DNA of 32,241 nt from Photobacterium sanguinicancri (GCF_002265265.1 NZ_NOIF01000039.1:1-32241); one strand, 5' to 3'. Counted from the stretch's first letter, positions 16,865-26,003 are shown. Made by a program: numbers and translations. The notes: a model not told the origin generated them from the sequence alone.

Positions 16865-16902
16865 ATAGCCCCGATAGTGAAAACTATCGGGGCTATTTTT
16901 TT
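16865..16902 (+). terminator. Very strong terminator of fusA2
   Basis: Perfect 14-bp stem ATAGCCCCGATAGT / ACTATCGGGGCTAT closed by a GAAA tetraloop and followed by a T run, 26 nt after the stop codon. Confidence 0.95.
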
Positions 16903-17170
16903 ATCTGTTATTTAGCAAATAATGTGCTAATGGCTAAATGATTGTGAGGCCTGAGCGTTGGTTTACTTGGCCGATACAGTTCTGCGACTTTCTCTCTACA
17001 AGTGTAATCTTGCCTGTTTTAAACGGGTAATCTCAAGTTATTAACGCCGAGCCGTCACAATTTCCTCATTGTTACAATGTAGAGTTCTTCCTCATCTCGT
17101 TTTATATTCTTACTTAGTTTTCTGCCTCTATTTTTTGCTCATCTATACTTACGACAATAGGGGGTGCTAA
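16903..17170. other. Intergenic region after the fusA2 terminator
   Basis: 268 nt without an identifiable gene. A TATACT at 17144-17149 is a plausible -10 for the small gene at 17171, but the -35 is poor. No repeat or stable hairpin is evident. Confidence 0.4.
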
Positions 17171-17419
17171 ATGTTTGTTGCAGTAGAGCATGAGATTATA
17201 GATCCTGAATTATTTCAAAAAAAAGCAGGCGAGAAGCTGCGCAATCCACCTTCGGGGATGTACATGATGACGGCAATGTTCGATCGTCACGAAGCTGTCT
17301 GCCAATGTATATGGCAGGTCGAGTCGTTAGAAGCTGTACTGGACTTTATCGATAGTGAGTTTTCGGATTGCGCGGTGAATAGCTACTTTGAGGTCGATCC
17401 TGATATTGCGATTGGATAA
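17171..17419 (+). CDS. Small hypothetical protein, 82 aa, ferredoxin-like fold suspected
   Basis: The pattern FVAVEHEIIDPELFQKKA, then a strand containing YMMTAMFDRHEAVCQCIWQV, a helix SLEAVLDFIDSEF, and a last strand NSYFEV resembles small alpha/beta-barrel proteins of the DUF4242/stress-responsive type, where two copies dimerise. That assignment is from pattern only. The protein is acidic, cytosolic and has two Cys (CQC). GGGGTG lies about five nt before the ATG. A short palindrome CCATCA / TGATGG follows at 17430-17446 without a T run. Confidence 0.72.
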   Translation: MFVAVEHEIIDPELFQKKAGEKLRNPPSGMYMMTAMFDRHEAVCQCIWQVESLEAVLDFIDSEFSDCAVNSYFEVDPDIAIG

Positions 17420-17476
17420 GAAAACCTTGCCATCATATATTGATGGGAGAGCATTGGGTTCACTTTTCAGTGAGAT

Positions 17477-17512
17477 AAAAACGCCCCACAATGTATGAAT
17501 AATTGCGGGGCG
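17477..17512 (-). terminator. Rho-independent terminator of the tldD-tldE operon
   Basis: On the minus strand: CGCCCC / GGGGCG stem, extended inward by CAAT / ATTG across one mismatch, and followed by a U run. It lies 40 nt after the stop codon of the tldE gene. Confidence 0.88.
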
Positions 17513-17551
17513 CTGCTTTATTTTTTCTATCTGCTAGCCTTGGGCTACTGT

Positions 17552-18895
17552 TTAATTACCAGCAATACTTAAACGAGCAAAACGGATTTTAGGTGCGAAG
17601 AAATCACGTTCGTAATCGTTTTGTAGTGTATTCCCGATGGCGTCTATTTCTTTGATCATTTGGTAGAAGTTACCCGCAACGGTAATGCCACGAACCGGTT
17701 GGATGCGCTGTCCATCACGACACAAGAAGCCACTTGCACCAAATGAGAAATCACCGCTTACCGCATCAGCGCCTGAATGCACGCCTTGCAGTTCAACAAG
17801 CTCGAGGTATTCACCTGCCGAGACTTCAGCATCAGAGCTTGTACCTGCAGCGATAACCGTATGACGGCTAGAAACGCCTAGGCCACCTTTGGCCGAGCGA
17901 GAACCATTGGCTGTATTCTCAATACCGAAGTAGCTCGCAGTATGGCTATTGTGTAATAGGCTTTGTAGCTGCCCTTCACCAATCAGAATCGTATCTTTGG
18001 TCGCGAAGCCTTCACTATCAAAGGCTTTAATCGCTGAGCCTCCTTCAACCAGCGCAATATCAGACACCGTTAGAAGGGAACTAGCAACCTGAGTGTTCAG
18101 TGCTTCTCGCCAAGGGTTAATACCTTTCATTGCTGCTTGACCCGACAGGCACATGCCAAAGGCGCCAAATAAACTGCTTAAACAACTCAGGTCAAACATG
18201 ACGCTGTAACTTTTGGTGGTGATCGGTTTGCCTTCTAATAAGGCAAAGGCGGTCTCGTAGCCATGATCAATACAGTATTGTGGGTTGAGTTGATCAAAGC
18301 GACGACCCGAAGACATTCCGCCGTGCATGGCTTGAAGGCCCCCTTTTTCAATCAGGCTATAGGCGTAGCAATAGGTTGAGCGCTCTTGGTGTTGACACAA
18401 GCTACCTTGGGTATTGGCCAAAATGATCTGACTGTCTGATTCGCCAAAGCCATTATACGGCGCGCTTTTAGCGTGAGGCTTAGCGACCACACCACTTTCA
18501 AGCGCCAATGCTAGGGCGATTTTCTCATCAGCGGTTGTATCATCTTGCTGATAAATCTCTGTGACATTCGTGGTTAACTGGCTGCCGACACAGCTGATGG
18601 TTTGATGTTCATCCGCTTGAGTGAATTTCGCATTTGTCAGTGCTTGCTCAACCATGGCATCTAAGCTGGCGGGCTCTAGTGATTCTGAATAGCTGGTTGC
18701 AACATGGGCATCTTTAATCACGCGAACGCCAATTACTTGCCCTGAAGTGACTTTGTATTCGTCTAACTCACCCGCGTTAGCTTTGAGTGAGAAGTTATTG
18801 CTACGGTTAGCAATAACATCGGCTTGGGCTCCAGCGGCTTGAACTCGTTCTAAGACCTGCTCAATAGCCTGTAGTAGTGTGTTTGACTCGGCCAT
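17552..18895 (-). CDS. TldE/PmbA-family subunit, paralogue
   Basis: A 447-residue protein close in length to E. coli PmbA (TldE, 450 aa), the non-catalytic partner of the zinc protease TldD; the heterodimer degrades unfolded peptides and processes microcin B17. Family marks include the C-terminal region with SGDFSFGASGFLCRDGQRIQPVRGITVAGNF, and IGNTLQNDYERDFFAPKIRF near the end. It has no HExxxH motif, as expected for TldE. Its ATG overlaps the tldD stop by one nt (TAATG), with GGAGGGGG upstream, so the two are translated together. In enterobacteria tldD and pmbA are unlinked; a linked pair suggests a second TldDE system in this organism. Confidence 0.88.
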   Translation of the reverse strand: MAESNTLLQAIEQVLERVQAAGAQADVIANRSNNFSLKANAGELDEYKVTSGQVIGVRVIKDAHVATSYSESLEPASLDAMVEQALTNAKFTQADEHQTISCVGSQLTTNVTEIYQQDDTTADEKIALALALESGVVAKPHAKSAPYNGFGESDSQIILANTQGSLCQHQERSTYCYAYSLIEKGGLQAMHGGMSSGRRFDQLNPQYCIDHGYETAFALLEGKPITTKSYSVMFDLSCLSSLFGAFGMCLSGQAAMKGINPWREALNTQVASSLLTVSDIALVEGGSAIKAFDSEGFATKDTILIGEGQLQSLLHNSHTASYFGIENTANGSRSAKGGLGVSSRHTVIAAGTSSDAEVSAGEYLELVELQGVHSGADAVSGDFSFGASGFLCRDGQRIQPVRGITVAGNFYQMIKEIDAIGNTLQNDYERDFFAPKIRFARLSIAGN

Positions 18896-20280
18896 TAGTT
18901 ACCCCCTCCAACCAAAATGTTATCCACTTTTAGTGCAGCCTGTCCGACAGTGGTCGGCACTGAACCACTGACCGAGCCACACATACCTGCGGCTAGGGCA
19001 AAGTCTTGGCCTATCATGCTAATTTCTTGCAGCACTTTAGGGCCTGTGCTGATCAAGGTTGCTGTTTTCAACGGTTTAGTGATTTTGCCGTCTTCAATCA
19101 GGTAGGCTTCTTGTACCGCGAAGTTAAATTCACCTGTGCCCGGTTGTACTGAGCCGCCACCCATTTTTTGTGCATAAATGCCGTGTTCGACACTCGATAC
19201 CATCTCATCTAGGCTGCTATTGCCCGCTTCAATGAAGGTATTACGCATACGAGAAGTTGGCGCATATTTGTAAGACTCGCGGCGACCAGAGCCTGTTGGT
19301 GCGTAACCTGTTTTTAATGAGCCCATATGGTCAACCATAAAGCTGGTGAGCTTACCGTCTTTGATCAGTTGAGTACGCTGGGTTTCCATGCCTTCATCAT
19401 CGATGTTAATAGAGCCCCACTCGTTGCTCATGGTGCCATCATCAACGGCGTTAACCACAGGATTAGCAATCATTTCGCCCATCTTGTCGTGGAAGACAGA
19501 CGCTTTTTTGGCAACTGAGGTGGTTTCAAGTAAGTGACCGCAAGCTTCGTGGAAAATCACTCCACCAAAGCCGTTCCCTATGATCACTGGCATTTCACCT
19601 GATGGACAAGGGTCGGCATACAGTTTGATCATCGCTTGTTTTGCGACATCTTGACCGAGCTGTTCTGCGTTGAGGGTATCTAAAAACTCCCAACCCGTTA
19701 AGGCACCAGGGGCTTCAAAACCTGTTGATTGTTCACTGCCGTTTTGGGCGATTGCAGTTGCTGCTACGCGTGAGTAGTGGCGGGTATCACCAATGTGCAG
19801 CCCTTTAGAGTTGAAAATTTCAATTTGTTGTTCGCGTTGTAAAATGCGACCAATAAATTGTGAAATCTTGTCATCTTCATGGCGAGCAGCGTGATCCACC
19901 TGACGTAGAAAGGCAATTTTACCTTCTAGGTTGGCATTTTGCGCGAGTGGGTGTTGGCAGTGATGTTGGCTGGTGTAGCGGTTTAGGTTCAGTGAACCTG
20001 CTTGGGCAATTTGGTCGCGTTTATCTTTGGCGGCAAGTAGCCCAGTGACACGCTTAAGCTCATCCTCTTCGGTACTATTGGTGTAGCCATAAAGTACTTT
20101 GTGGCCAAAGAACAGGCGAATACCGATACCAAAATCGATACCTGAGTTAATTTTATCTACATTACCGGAAATCAGTTCAACAGAGCTGGATTGATGGTGT
20201 TCAACAAATAATTCTGCGAAATCTGCGCCAAGAAACAGCGCGTGATCGATCACCGCTTTGGCGATAGCAGGGTTTAGCAT
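18895..20280 (-). CDS. TldD-family zinc metallopeptidase, paralogue
   Basis: A 461-residue protein, about 20 shorter than E. coli TldD (481 aa). The zinc motif HExxxH is HEACGH (H244, E245, H249), and C434 in MCGSVSGSVPTT matches the third zinc ligand of TldD. Other family blocks are SGEMPVIIGNGFGGVIF, DDGTMSNEWGS and the region SGRRESYKYAPTSRMRNTF. The usual motif in canonical TldD is HEAVGH; Cys in the variable position and the shorter length mark this as a divergent paralogue. AAGGAGC lies six nt before the ATG. First gene of a two-gene operon with tldE. Substrate unknown. Confidence 0.9.
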   Translation of the reverse strand: MLNPAIAKAVIDHALFLGADFAELFVEHHQSSSVELISGNVDKINSGIDFGIGIRLFFGHKVLYGYTNSTEEDELKRVTGLLAAKDKRDQIAQAGSLNLNRYTSQHHCQHPLAQNANLEGKIAFLRQVDHAARHEDDKISQFIGRILQREQQIEIFNSKGLHIGDTRHYSRVAATAIAQNGSEQSTGFEAPGALTGWEFLDTLNAEQLGQDVAKQAMIKLYADPCPSGEMPVIIGNGFGGVIFHEACGHLLETTSVAKKASVFHDKMGEMIANPVVNAVDDGTMSNEWGSINIDDEGMETQRTQLIKDGKLTSFMVDHMGSLKTGYAPTGSGRRESYKYAPTSRMRNTFIEAGNSSLDEMVSSVEHGIYAQKMGGGSVQPGTGEFNFAVQEAYLIEDGKITKPLKTATLISTGPKVLQEISMIGQDFALAAGMCGSVSGSVPTTVGQAALKVDNILVGGGN

Positions 20281-20450
20281 AGGTGCTCCTTGCTGTAATA
20301 AATGCGATTGTACTCCCTTGCGAAGCTACTTTGGCTTCATGGCATAGGGAATGAGCTTCTCGTACGCGCTCATGTTCACGTGTAAAAAGAAGCTCTTTCT
20401 TCAATCATAGACTTAACTTTTGAATATGATTCAGTGATAACTAAGTATCT

Positions 20451-20524
20451 TATACCAATCTCGCTAAGTAACGGCTCGTTTTGCTATGCAAGGATCAGAA
20501 TCGGCGCTTATCCGAATTGGTATT
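20451..20524. repeat. Palindromic element bounded by ATACCAAT / ATTGGTAT
   Basis: A 74-nt segment between tldD and the COG0523 gene begins TATACCAATCTCG and ends CCGAATTGGTATT; the outer 8-bp arms (ATACCAAT / ATTGGTAT) are perfect and the match extends with one mismatch. From memory, ends of this kind are frequent in intergenic repeats of Vibrio, Photobacterium and Shewanella, so it could be a small MITE-like or palindromic repeat. No second full copy is in the window. Confidence 0.4.
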
Positions 20525-20543
20525 GAGTTATATGACAATCCAA

Positions 20544-21524
20544 TTATGACTTTTGCACAATCGATAGCAAGATAGTTTCAAGTTCATCCCACGGCAGAAG
20601 GTCTTTATCTATCACTTCAACGCGTGATTCGAAGCCGTCTAATGATAACTCACTCACTGAGACGACTTGATTCACGGCGTTAAACACAAAGCAACCACGT
20701 TCTGTATTCACAACCGCTTTCACACGCATTGCGTTAATGTTTGAAAGCAGTTTAAACATTTGCGAAAAATCAAAGATTTGGTCAGCGCCAAAGAACCAGC
20801 CACAGCTTCGGTAACCTTGGCCGCTATTTTCTTTACGCACATAGGTTTGCCCAGGGGCTAGTTCAAAACCTGGCAGTGGGACTGCATTATCGCTGTGATG
20901 ATGGTGGTGGCTGTGCGTTGCTGGGCGTTCGATGCGATCAAGTTCTAGCCACTCGAGGTCAAGCTTACCTTGTTCGACTTTACCAATAGCAGCTTTAGTT
21001 GGATCGCACGCTTGTGCAAAGGTATCGAAAGCGACAAGGTCGTATTCCACACATTCATCAACTTTGTTGGCAACTAAGACATCCGCGAGACCAATTTGAT
21101 CTTGGAAGTTGTCATTATCGGTATATAAAGTATCTGATAAGTGGCGAGGATCGACCAGCGTTATGGTTGCTTTTAAGTCGATGTAATTGGCAAATGACTC
21201 TGTGGTGAGTTTATTGATGATTTCTTTTGGATGGCCTAACCCTGTTGGCTCAAGCAGTAGGCGGTCAGGTTTTTCTGCTAAAAGGGCATTGATCCCTACC
21301 GACATTGGCAAGCCTGCTACACAGCACATGCAGCCACCCGGTACTTCTTGTACTAATGCACCTTGCTGATCCAAGATAGCGCCATCAACACCGATGTTAC
21401 CGAATTCATTGATTAAGATTGCCCATTTTTCATTTTCTGGTTTGCGAGCAAGTAATGACAGGATAGAGGTCGTTTTACCGGCACCTAAAAAGCCAGTGAT
21501 GATATTAGTAGGAATGCGCTTCAT
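20544..21524 (-). CDS. COG0523 G3E GTPase, zinc metallochaperone (CobW/YjiA-like)
   Basis: A 326-residue GTPase. Walker A is GFLGAGKT (11-18); the COG0523 metal site CxCC is CMCC (65-68) in the block EVPGGCMCC; the Walker B-like block is LLLEPTGLGHP; the guanine-recognition motif is NKVD (153-156). A His run HSHHHHH (204-210) separates the GTPase domain from the C-terminal CobW_C domain and may hold zinc. Known relatives (YeiR, ZagA, ZigA) deliver zinc to client enzymes in zinc starvation. A perfect Zur-type palindrome overlaps the promoter about 30 nt upstream, which supports that role here. The ribosome binding site is weak. Confidence 0.9.
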   Translation of the reverse strand: MKRIPTNIITGFLGAGKTTSILSLLARKPENEKWAILINEFGNIGVDGAILDQQGALVQEVPGGCMCCVAGLPMSVGINALLAEKPDRLLLEPTGLGHPKEIINKLTTESFANYIDLKATITLVDPRHLSDTLYTDNDNFQDQIGLADVLVANKVDECVEYDLVAFDTFAQACDPTKAAIGKVEQGKLDLEWLELDRIERPATHSHHHHHSDNAVPLPGFELAPGQTYVRKENSGQGYRSCGWFFGADQIFDFSQMFKLLSNINAMRVKAVVNTERGCFVFNAVNQVVSVSELSLDGFESRVEVIDKDLLPWDELETILLSIVQKS

Positions 21525-21553
21525 AAGGTCCGTACTGAGTGAGAAAAATAAAC

Positions 21554-21566
21554 GTTATAGTATAAC
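21554..21566 (-). promoter_or_regulatory. Candidate Zur box overlapping the -10 of the COG0523 gene
   Basis: GTTATAGTATAAC is a perfect 6+1+6 palindrome that matches the core of the gammaproteobacterial Zur operator (GTTATA-N-TATAAC). On the minus strand it contains TATACT, a good -10 hexamer, about 30-40 nt before the ATG. Zur bound with zinc would block transcription, and zinc limitation would release it. Confidence 0.75.
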
Positions 21567-21606
21567 AAAAATAATCCAGTGTGGATGGTGCGAACAAAGA
21601 AGAGCT

Positions 21607-21633
21607 AAAAAAAGGAAAGACGTAGCCTTTCCT
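21607..21633 (-). terminator. Rho-independent terminator of the serine dehydratase gene
   Basis: On the minus strand: AGGAAAG / CTTTCCT stem (7 bp) with a 7-nt loop and a U run, 27 nt after the stop codon. Confidence 0.8.
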
Positions 21634-21659
21634 CCTAAAGAAGACGAAAACAATGCGCA

Positions 21660-23030
21660 TTATTCACAAGGTGGTGCGAGGTGAATCACGGCCAATCCAC
21701 CTAAAGACGTTTCGCGGTATTTTTTATTCATGTCTTTACCAGTCTGGTACATGGTCTCAATGACTTTATCGAGCGAAATTAGGGATTTGCTGTTACGTTT
21801 TAAGGCCATTCGTGATGCATTTATCGCTTTCATCGCGCCCATTGCATTGCGCTCTATACATGGGATCTGTACCAAGCCGCCAATAGGGTCACAGGTCATG
21901 CCGAGCGAATGTTCCATCGCAATTTCAGCCGCCATGCAAATTTGCTCATTACTGCCGCCGCGCAGTGAGGTTAATCCAGCCGCTGCCATTGACGATGATA
22001 CGCCCACTTCGCCCTGACACCCCACTTCAGCACCAGAAATGGAAGCATTGGTTTTGTAGAGCATGCCGATAGCTGCAGATACGGCAAGGAAGTCTTTAAC
22101 TTGTTTGGTGTCTAATGGCGCGATGAACTTGTTGTAATACATCAGTACTGCAGGAATGACACCTGCCGCACCATTGGTAGGAGAGGTCACTACTTGGCCT
22201 CCTGCTGCGTTTTCTTCACTTACCGCAAAAGCGAATAAATTAACCCAATCAAGAATGGTCATAGGGTCATTATCAATATGCTGATTAGACTCGAGTTGTT
22301 TTAATAGCGCAGGAGCCCGACGGGTTACGTGTAGCCCGCCTTCGAGAATGCCTTCATGTTGGAACCCACGGTGCATGCAGTCTGACATGATTTGCCAAAT
22401 TTGAGCGGCACGTTGTTCAAGGCTTTTGGCGTCATTAAATGTCATTTCGTTAGCCTGAACTAATGCTCCTAAGCTCAATCCATCACGTTCTGCCATTGCC
22501 AGCATTTCATCGGCATTTTTAAATGGGTACGTCACCGTATCTTCACTGATTGATTGAGTACCTGTCATTTCATCTGCCGTAGCGATGAAGCCGCCACCAA
22601 TGGAGTAATAGTTTTCTTCACATACGGACTTGCCTTGATTATCAAGTGCGGTGATTGTCATGCCATTTTCATGTAGCGGCAGATTACTGGTATGAAAGAC
22701 AATGTCGTCGTTAAACTGAAAAGGTACCCGTTTTTTTGCGCCCAGCAGTAAGGTGTGGCTTTCTTTTGCTGCCGTCATTTCGCTGTTTGCGGCCTCAATA
22801 TCGATGTTATCGGGTCTATTGCCCATTAAGCCGAGAAATACTGCGCGATCAGTATGGTGGCCTTTACCTGTTAATGATAACGAACCATAAAGATCCACCC
22901 GTACAGTGTGAACGTTATCGAGCATAGGCAGAATTTTTTGACAAAATTGATAGCCTGCAATCATTGGCCCATTGGTGTGTGAGCTGGATGGCCCGACCCC
23001 AATTTTGTAAATATCAAAAATAGACAACAT
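21660..23030 (-). CDS. sdaA: L-serine dehydratase, iron-sulfur dependent, single chain
   Basis: This enzyme deaminates L-serine to pyruvate and ammonia. The 456-residue length is that of the single-chain enterobacterial SdaA/SdaB type. The N-terminal block [14 protein letters not shown] and the three Cys that hold the [4Fe-4S] cluster are present: C338 (GCQGE), C380 (TCDPIGG) and C391 (IPCIERNA). I placed the start at the ATG at 23030 because relatives begin at the equivalent of [14 protein letters not shown] lies about eight nt upstream. The frame extends to 23066, adding 12 atypical residues. SdaA and SdaB cannot be told apart here, so the symbol is tentative. It is a single gene with its own terminator. 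Confidence 0.93.
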   Translation of the reverse strand: MLSIFDIYKIGVGPSSSHTNGPMIAGYQFCQKILPMLDNVHTVRVDLYGSLSLTGKGHHTDRAVFLGLMGNRPDNIDIEAANSEMTAAKESHTLLLGAKKRVPFQFNDDIVFHTSNLPLHENGMTITALDNQGKSVCEENYYSIGGGFIATADEMTGTQSISEDTVTYPFKNADEMLAMAERDGLSLGALVQANEMTFNDAKSLEQRAAQIWQIMSDCMHRGFQHEGILEGGLHVTRRAPALLKQLESNQHIDNDPMTILDWVNLFAFAVSEENAAGGQVVTSPTNGAAGVIPAVLMYYNKFIAPLDTKQVKDFLAVSAAIGMLYKTNASISGAEVGCQGEVGVSSSMAAAGLTSLRGGSNEQICMAAEIAMEHSLGMTCDPIGGLVQIPCIERNAMGAMKAINASRMALKRNSKSLISLDKVIETMYQTGKDMNKKYRETSLGGLAVIHLAPPCE

Positions 23031-23254
23031 AATGATTTTCCATGTTTTATAAAGCCATAGTGGCATACAGGCTTGTGGCTGTGGTTAACAAATTTAGTGG
23101 TCCGAAAATATTCAGAACCACACTACGCTGACAATAGCGGCGACTTAACCGAATTGTAACGTATGGTTAACTAAAGTTTAGCGTGATTAGTAATGCGTAT
23201 TCAAAGAAGTGATACTGCTTCTGTGATGAAGCGTTCACTTTATTGACATTGTTA

Positions 23255-25333
23255 TTATTGGCGTAATTCAGATCTATTTTTAAATGCTTCCAATGCGAGA
23301 GGGTTTGCCAAAGCCCCGAGGTTTTTTACCTCTCTGTTTTCTACGACGTCTTTAACTGCCAGTTCGACTAACTTGCCTGATTTGGTACGAGGAATATCTG
23401 TAACGGCAAGAATGACGGCGGGGACATGACGTGGTGAACAATGTTGGCGGATCCTCGCGTTAATTGTCTGCCTGAGTGCATCATCCAGTACCTGATCAGC
23501 TTGTAACTGAACAAAGAGTACCACTCGAACATCATTTCCCCATTGTTGACCAATTACAATAGAGTCAACGATCTCCGCAAGTGGGTTCACTTGGCGGTAA
23601 ATTTCAGCTGTGCCAATACGAACGCCTCCTGGGTTCAGTACGGCATCTGAGCGGCCCAAAAATGTAAACCCGCCCTGCGAGTGAGTATGCTGGCAAACGA
23701 AATCCCCGTGATGCCATACATTTGGGTAGGTATCCCAATAAGCATGGTGGTAACGCTCACCTGTTGGGTCACCCCAAAAGCCAATTGGTTGATTGGGAAA
23801 ACTATTAGTACAGACTAATTCGCCTTGCTGATTGAGTACGGGATCGCCATTGGGGCCAAAGACTTCGACAGCCATACCCAGAGCGGCACCTTGGCACTCT
23901 CCGCGATAAACCGGGGTGAGAGGATTGCCAATCACAAAGCAGCCACAAATGTCTGTCCCGCCTGAAATTGACGCTAGTTGTAGATCTGATTTTATATGGC
24001 TATAGACGAAATCAAATTGTTCAGGTGCAAGCACAGAGCCTGTTGAGCATAGGGTGTTTAACGAGGATAAGTTATGCTGGTGGCGAGGTTGATAGCCTTG
24101 CTTCTCTAAGGCTTCCAAATATTTCGCCGAGGTACCGAATAAGCTGACTCTCTCGTTGTCGACCAGTTGCCAGAGCCTGTCGCCATTAGGATAAAAGGGC
24201 GATCCTTCATACAGAATAATCGTGGCGTCAGAGGCTAATCCAGTAACGAGCCAGTTCCACATCATCCAGCCGCAAGTGGTGAAATAAAAGAGGCGATCGC
24301 GTGGTTTTACATTGCAATGAAGCTGATGTTCTTTGAGGTGATTCAATAAGGTGCCACCGCAGCTGTGGACGATGCACTTGGGTTTCCCTGTGGTGCCAGA
24401 GGAGTACAGGATATATAAAGGGTGGTTGAAGGGTATAGGGGTAAATTCAAGATGAAATGACGCCTCCCTGGTGCCTTGTTGAATGATATGGATCCAAGAG
24501 ATTAGCGTGACCTTGGTTGCCGTTACTACTGGCATTTCTGTGGAAAGGTAGGGGATGATAATCAGCAGTTCAACACTGGGTAGTTGCGCAAGGCATTGTT
24601 GAATAAGATTGATGCAACTGTGTGTTTTTCCACTATAACGATAACCATCTGCGGCCAATAAGACTTTCGGTTTGGTTTGGCCAAATCGTTCGATTACGCT
24701 TTCTACGCCAAAATCGGGTGAGGTTGAGGTCCAAATCGCGCCAAGTGAGGCTGTGGCGAGCATCGCAATCACGGTTTGTGGAATATTGGGCAAATAGCCT
24801 GCGACGACATCGCCTTGTTGGACACCTTGCTCTGTAAGGTATTGTGCGACTAAGGCGGTGTGTTGGTATAACTGTTGCCAACTTATCCGCTGCGTTAATG
24901 CATCGTCATCTTCACAATAAAAGACAATCGCATCTTCCTGTGGATGTTGTTGCCAACTTTTTAATAGATTTTCGGCAAAATTAAGGCGTGCATTGGGAAA
25001 CCAGACTGTGTCTTTTGCTGGTATGGCGGAAGAGGTATCACATTGATTTATGGGAGAATGTTGTTCGGCTATACCAATACCTATATTAGGAGCTTCACCC
25101 GTCCCAATATTGGTCCCTTTTACATCGCAAAAATCCCATACTGTGGCCCAAAATTGTTCACTGTCAGCTACAGACCAATGATGGAGCTGATGATAATCGT
25201 GAAAAAGCCTGTTTTGACAACGACTGACATCCACCATGAATTGATACAGCAAGCTAGTTTGTATTCGCTCTTTGCTTGGCTGCCAGCTTATTACGCCCTC
25301 GTCTTTTGGTGTTTTTGCATCTGATGCCGCCAT
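23255..25333 (-). CDS. aacS: Acetoacetyl-CoA synthetase (acetoacetate-CoA ligase)
   Basis: This ANL-superfamily enzyme activates acetoacetate with ATP and CoA. The AMP-binding motif is YSSGTTGKPK (310-319), then SGGTDICGCF, and the C-terminal catalytic Lys is K654 in TKSGKLVE. The N-terminal block WFPNARLNFAENLL (111-124) is typical of AacS. At 692 residues it is about 40 longer than usual; part of the excess is a Gly/Ile-rich insert at about 73-92, before WFP. AAGGA lies upstream of the ATG. The stop of maiA is only 2 nt before this start, so it is the last gene of the hmgA operon and salvages the acetoacetate made by FahA. Only a weak 5-bp hairpin follows. Confidence 0.93.
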   Translation of the reverse strand: MAASDAKTPKDEGVISWQPSKERIQTSLLYQFMVDVSRCQNRLFHDYHQLHHWSVADSEQFWATVWDFCDVKGTNIGTGEAPNIGIGIAEQHSPINQCDTSSAIPAKDTVWFPNARLNFAENLLKSWQQHPQEDAIVFYCEDDDALTQRISWQQLYQHTALVAQYLTEQGVQQGDVVAGYLPNIPQTVIAMLATASLGAIWTSTSPDFGVESVIERFGQTKPKVLLAADGYRYSGKTHSCINLIQQCLAQLPSVELLIIIPYLSTEMPVVTATKVTLISWIHIIQQGTREASFHLEFTPIPFNHPLYILYSSGTTGKPKCIVHSCGGTLLNHLKEHQLHCNVKPRDRLFYFTTCGWMMWNWLVTGLASDATIILYEGSPFYPNGDRLWQLVDNERVSLFGTSAKYLEALEKQGYQPRHQHNLSSLNTLCSTGSVLAPEQFDFVYSHIKSDLQLASISGGTDICGCFVIGNPLTPVYRGECQGAALGMAVEVFGPNGDPVLNQQGELVCTNSFPNQPIGFWGDPTGERYHHAYWDTYPNVWHHGDFVCQHTHSQGGFTFLGRSDAVLNPGGVRIGTAEIYRQVNPLAEIVDSIVIGQQWGNDVRVVLFVQLQADQVLDDALRQTINARIRQHCSPRHVPAVILAVTDIPRTKSGKLVELAVKDVVENREVKNLGALANPLALEAFKNRSELRQ

Positions 25334-25335
25334 AA

Positions 25336-25971
25336 CTATTCCTTAATTGGATGATCAGGATGAGCGAGTTGAAAAGCGGGTAGCAATTGGCAAGTACGAT
25401 CTATGTCGTTAATGAGTGGAAAGGGATCTAAATCAAAATTGAATCGTCGAGCATTGTAAATTTGCGGGATCAAACACAGATCGGCGAGGGTCGGTTGATC
25501 ACCACAACAAAAATCTGTTGGCGTCGTGCGTTGCATCAAGAGTTGTTCAAATGCTGAAAATCCACGTTCGATCCAGTGGTGATACCACACCATTTTCTGG
25601 TTTTGATTTACTCCTAACTCTGTATTGAGGTAGTTGAGCACTTGTAAGTTGTTCAGCGGGTGAATATCGCAAGCAATAAGCATCGCCAGCGAACGACACT
25701 GGGCTTTTTGCCAAGGATCACTTGGGAGCAGTTTGGGGTCTGGGTGGATTTCGTTAAGGTACTCAATGATCGCCAGGGATTGTCCTAATGGCCCATGTTC
25801 ATTTTCTAGGCTCGGTACGCGTTGATTCGGATTGGTATGGCGATAATCATCACCTTGGTGCTCGCCATCAATCAAAGAGATTGGCACAGCGTCATAACTC
25901 AGCCCTTTGAGGTGAAGTGCGATACGTACCCGATAAGACGCTGACGATCGGTAGTAATCATAGAGTTTCAT
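25336..25971 (-). CDS. maiA: Maleylacetoacetate isomerase (zeta-class GST)
   Basis: This enzyme isomerises 4-maleylacetoacetate to 4-fumarylacetoacetate using glutathione. The 211-residue protein begins MKLYDYYRSSASYRVRIAL; the SSxSxRVRIAL motif (9-19) with its catalytic Ser is the zeta-class mark. Further blocks are NPNQRVPSLE, QSLAIIEYL and FCCGDQPTLADLCLIPQIYNA. I took the ATG at 25971, with GGGAAG upstream, in place of the GTG at 25983. Third gene of hmgA-fahA-maiA-aacS; 32 nt after fahA. Confidence 0.96.
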   Translation of the reverse strand: MKLYDYYRSSASYRVRIALHLKGLSYDAVPISLIDGEHQGDDYRHTNPNQRVPSLENEHGPLGQSLAIIEYLNEIHPDPKLLPSDPWQKAQCRSLAMLIACDIHPLNNLQVLNYLNTELGVNQNQKMVWYHHWIERGFSAFEQLLMQRTTPTDFCCGDQPTLADLCLIPQIYNARRFNFDLDPFPLINDIDRTCQLLPAFQLAHPDHPIKE

Positions 25972-26003
25972 CAATCTTCCCACTGATAATCTAGTAATAC
26001 GGT

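Noticed and set aside
17430..17446. Palindrome CCATCA / TGATGG after the small gene at 17171
   Set aside because: No T run on either strand and a short stem; too weak to call a terminator or an operator.
20201..20404. Minus-strand open frame of 67 codons overlapping the tldD start
   Set aside because: It is in another frame than tldD, lacks similarity to anything I recognise, and tldD has a strong start at 20280.
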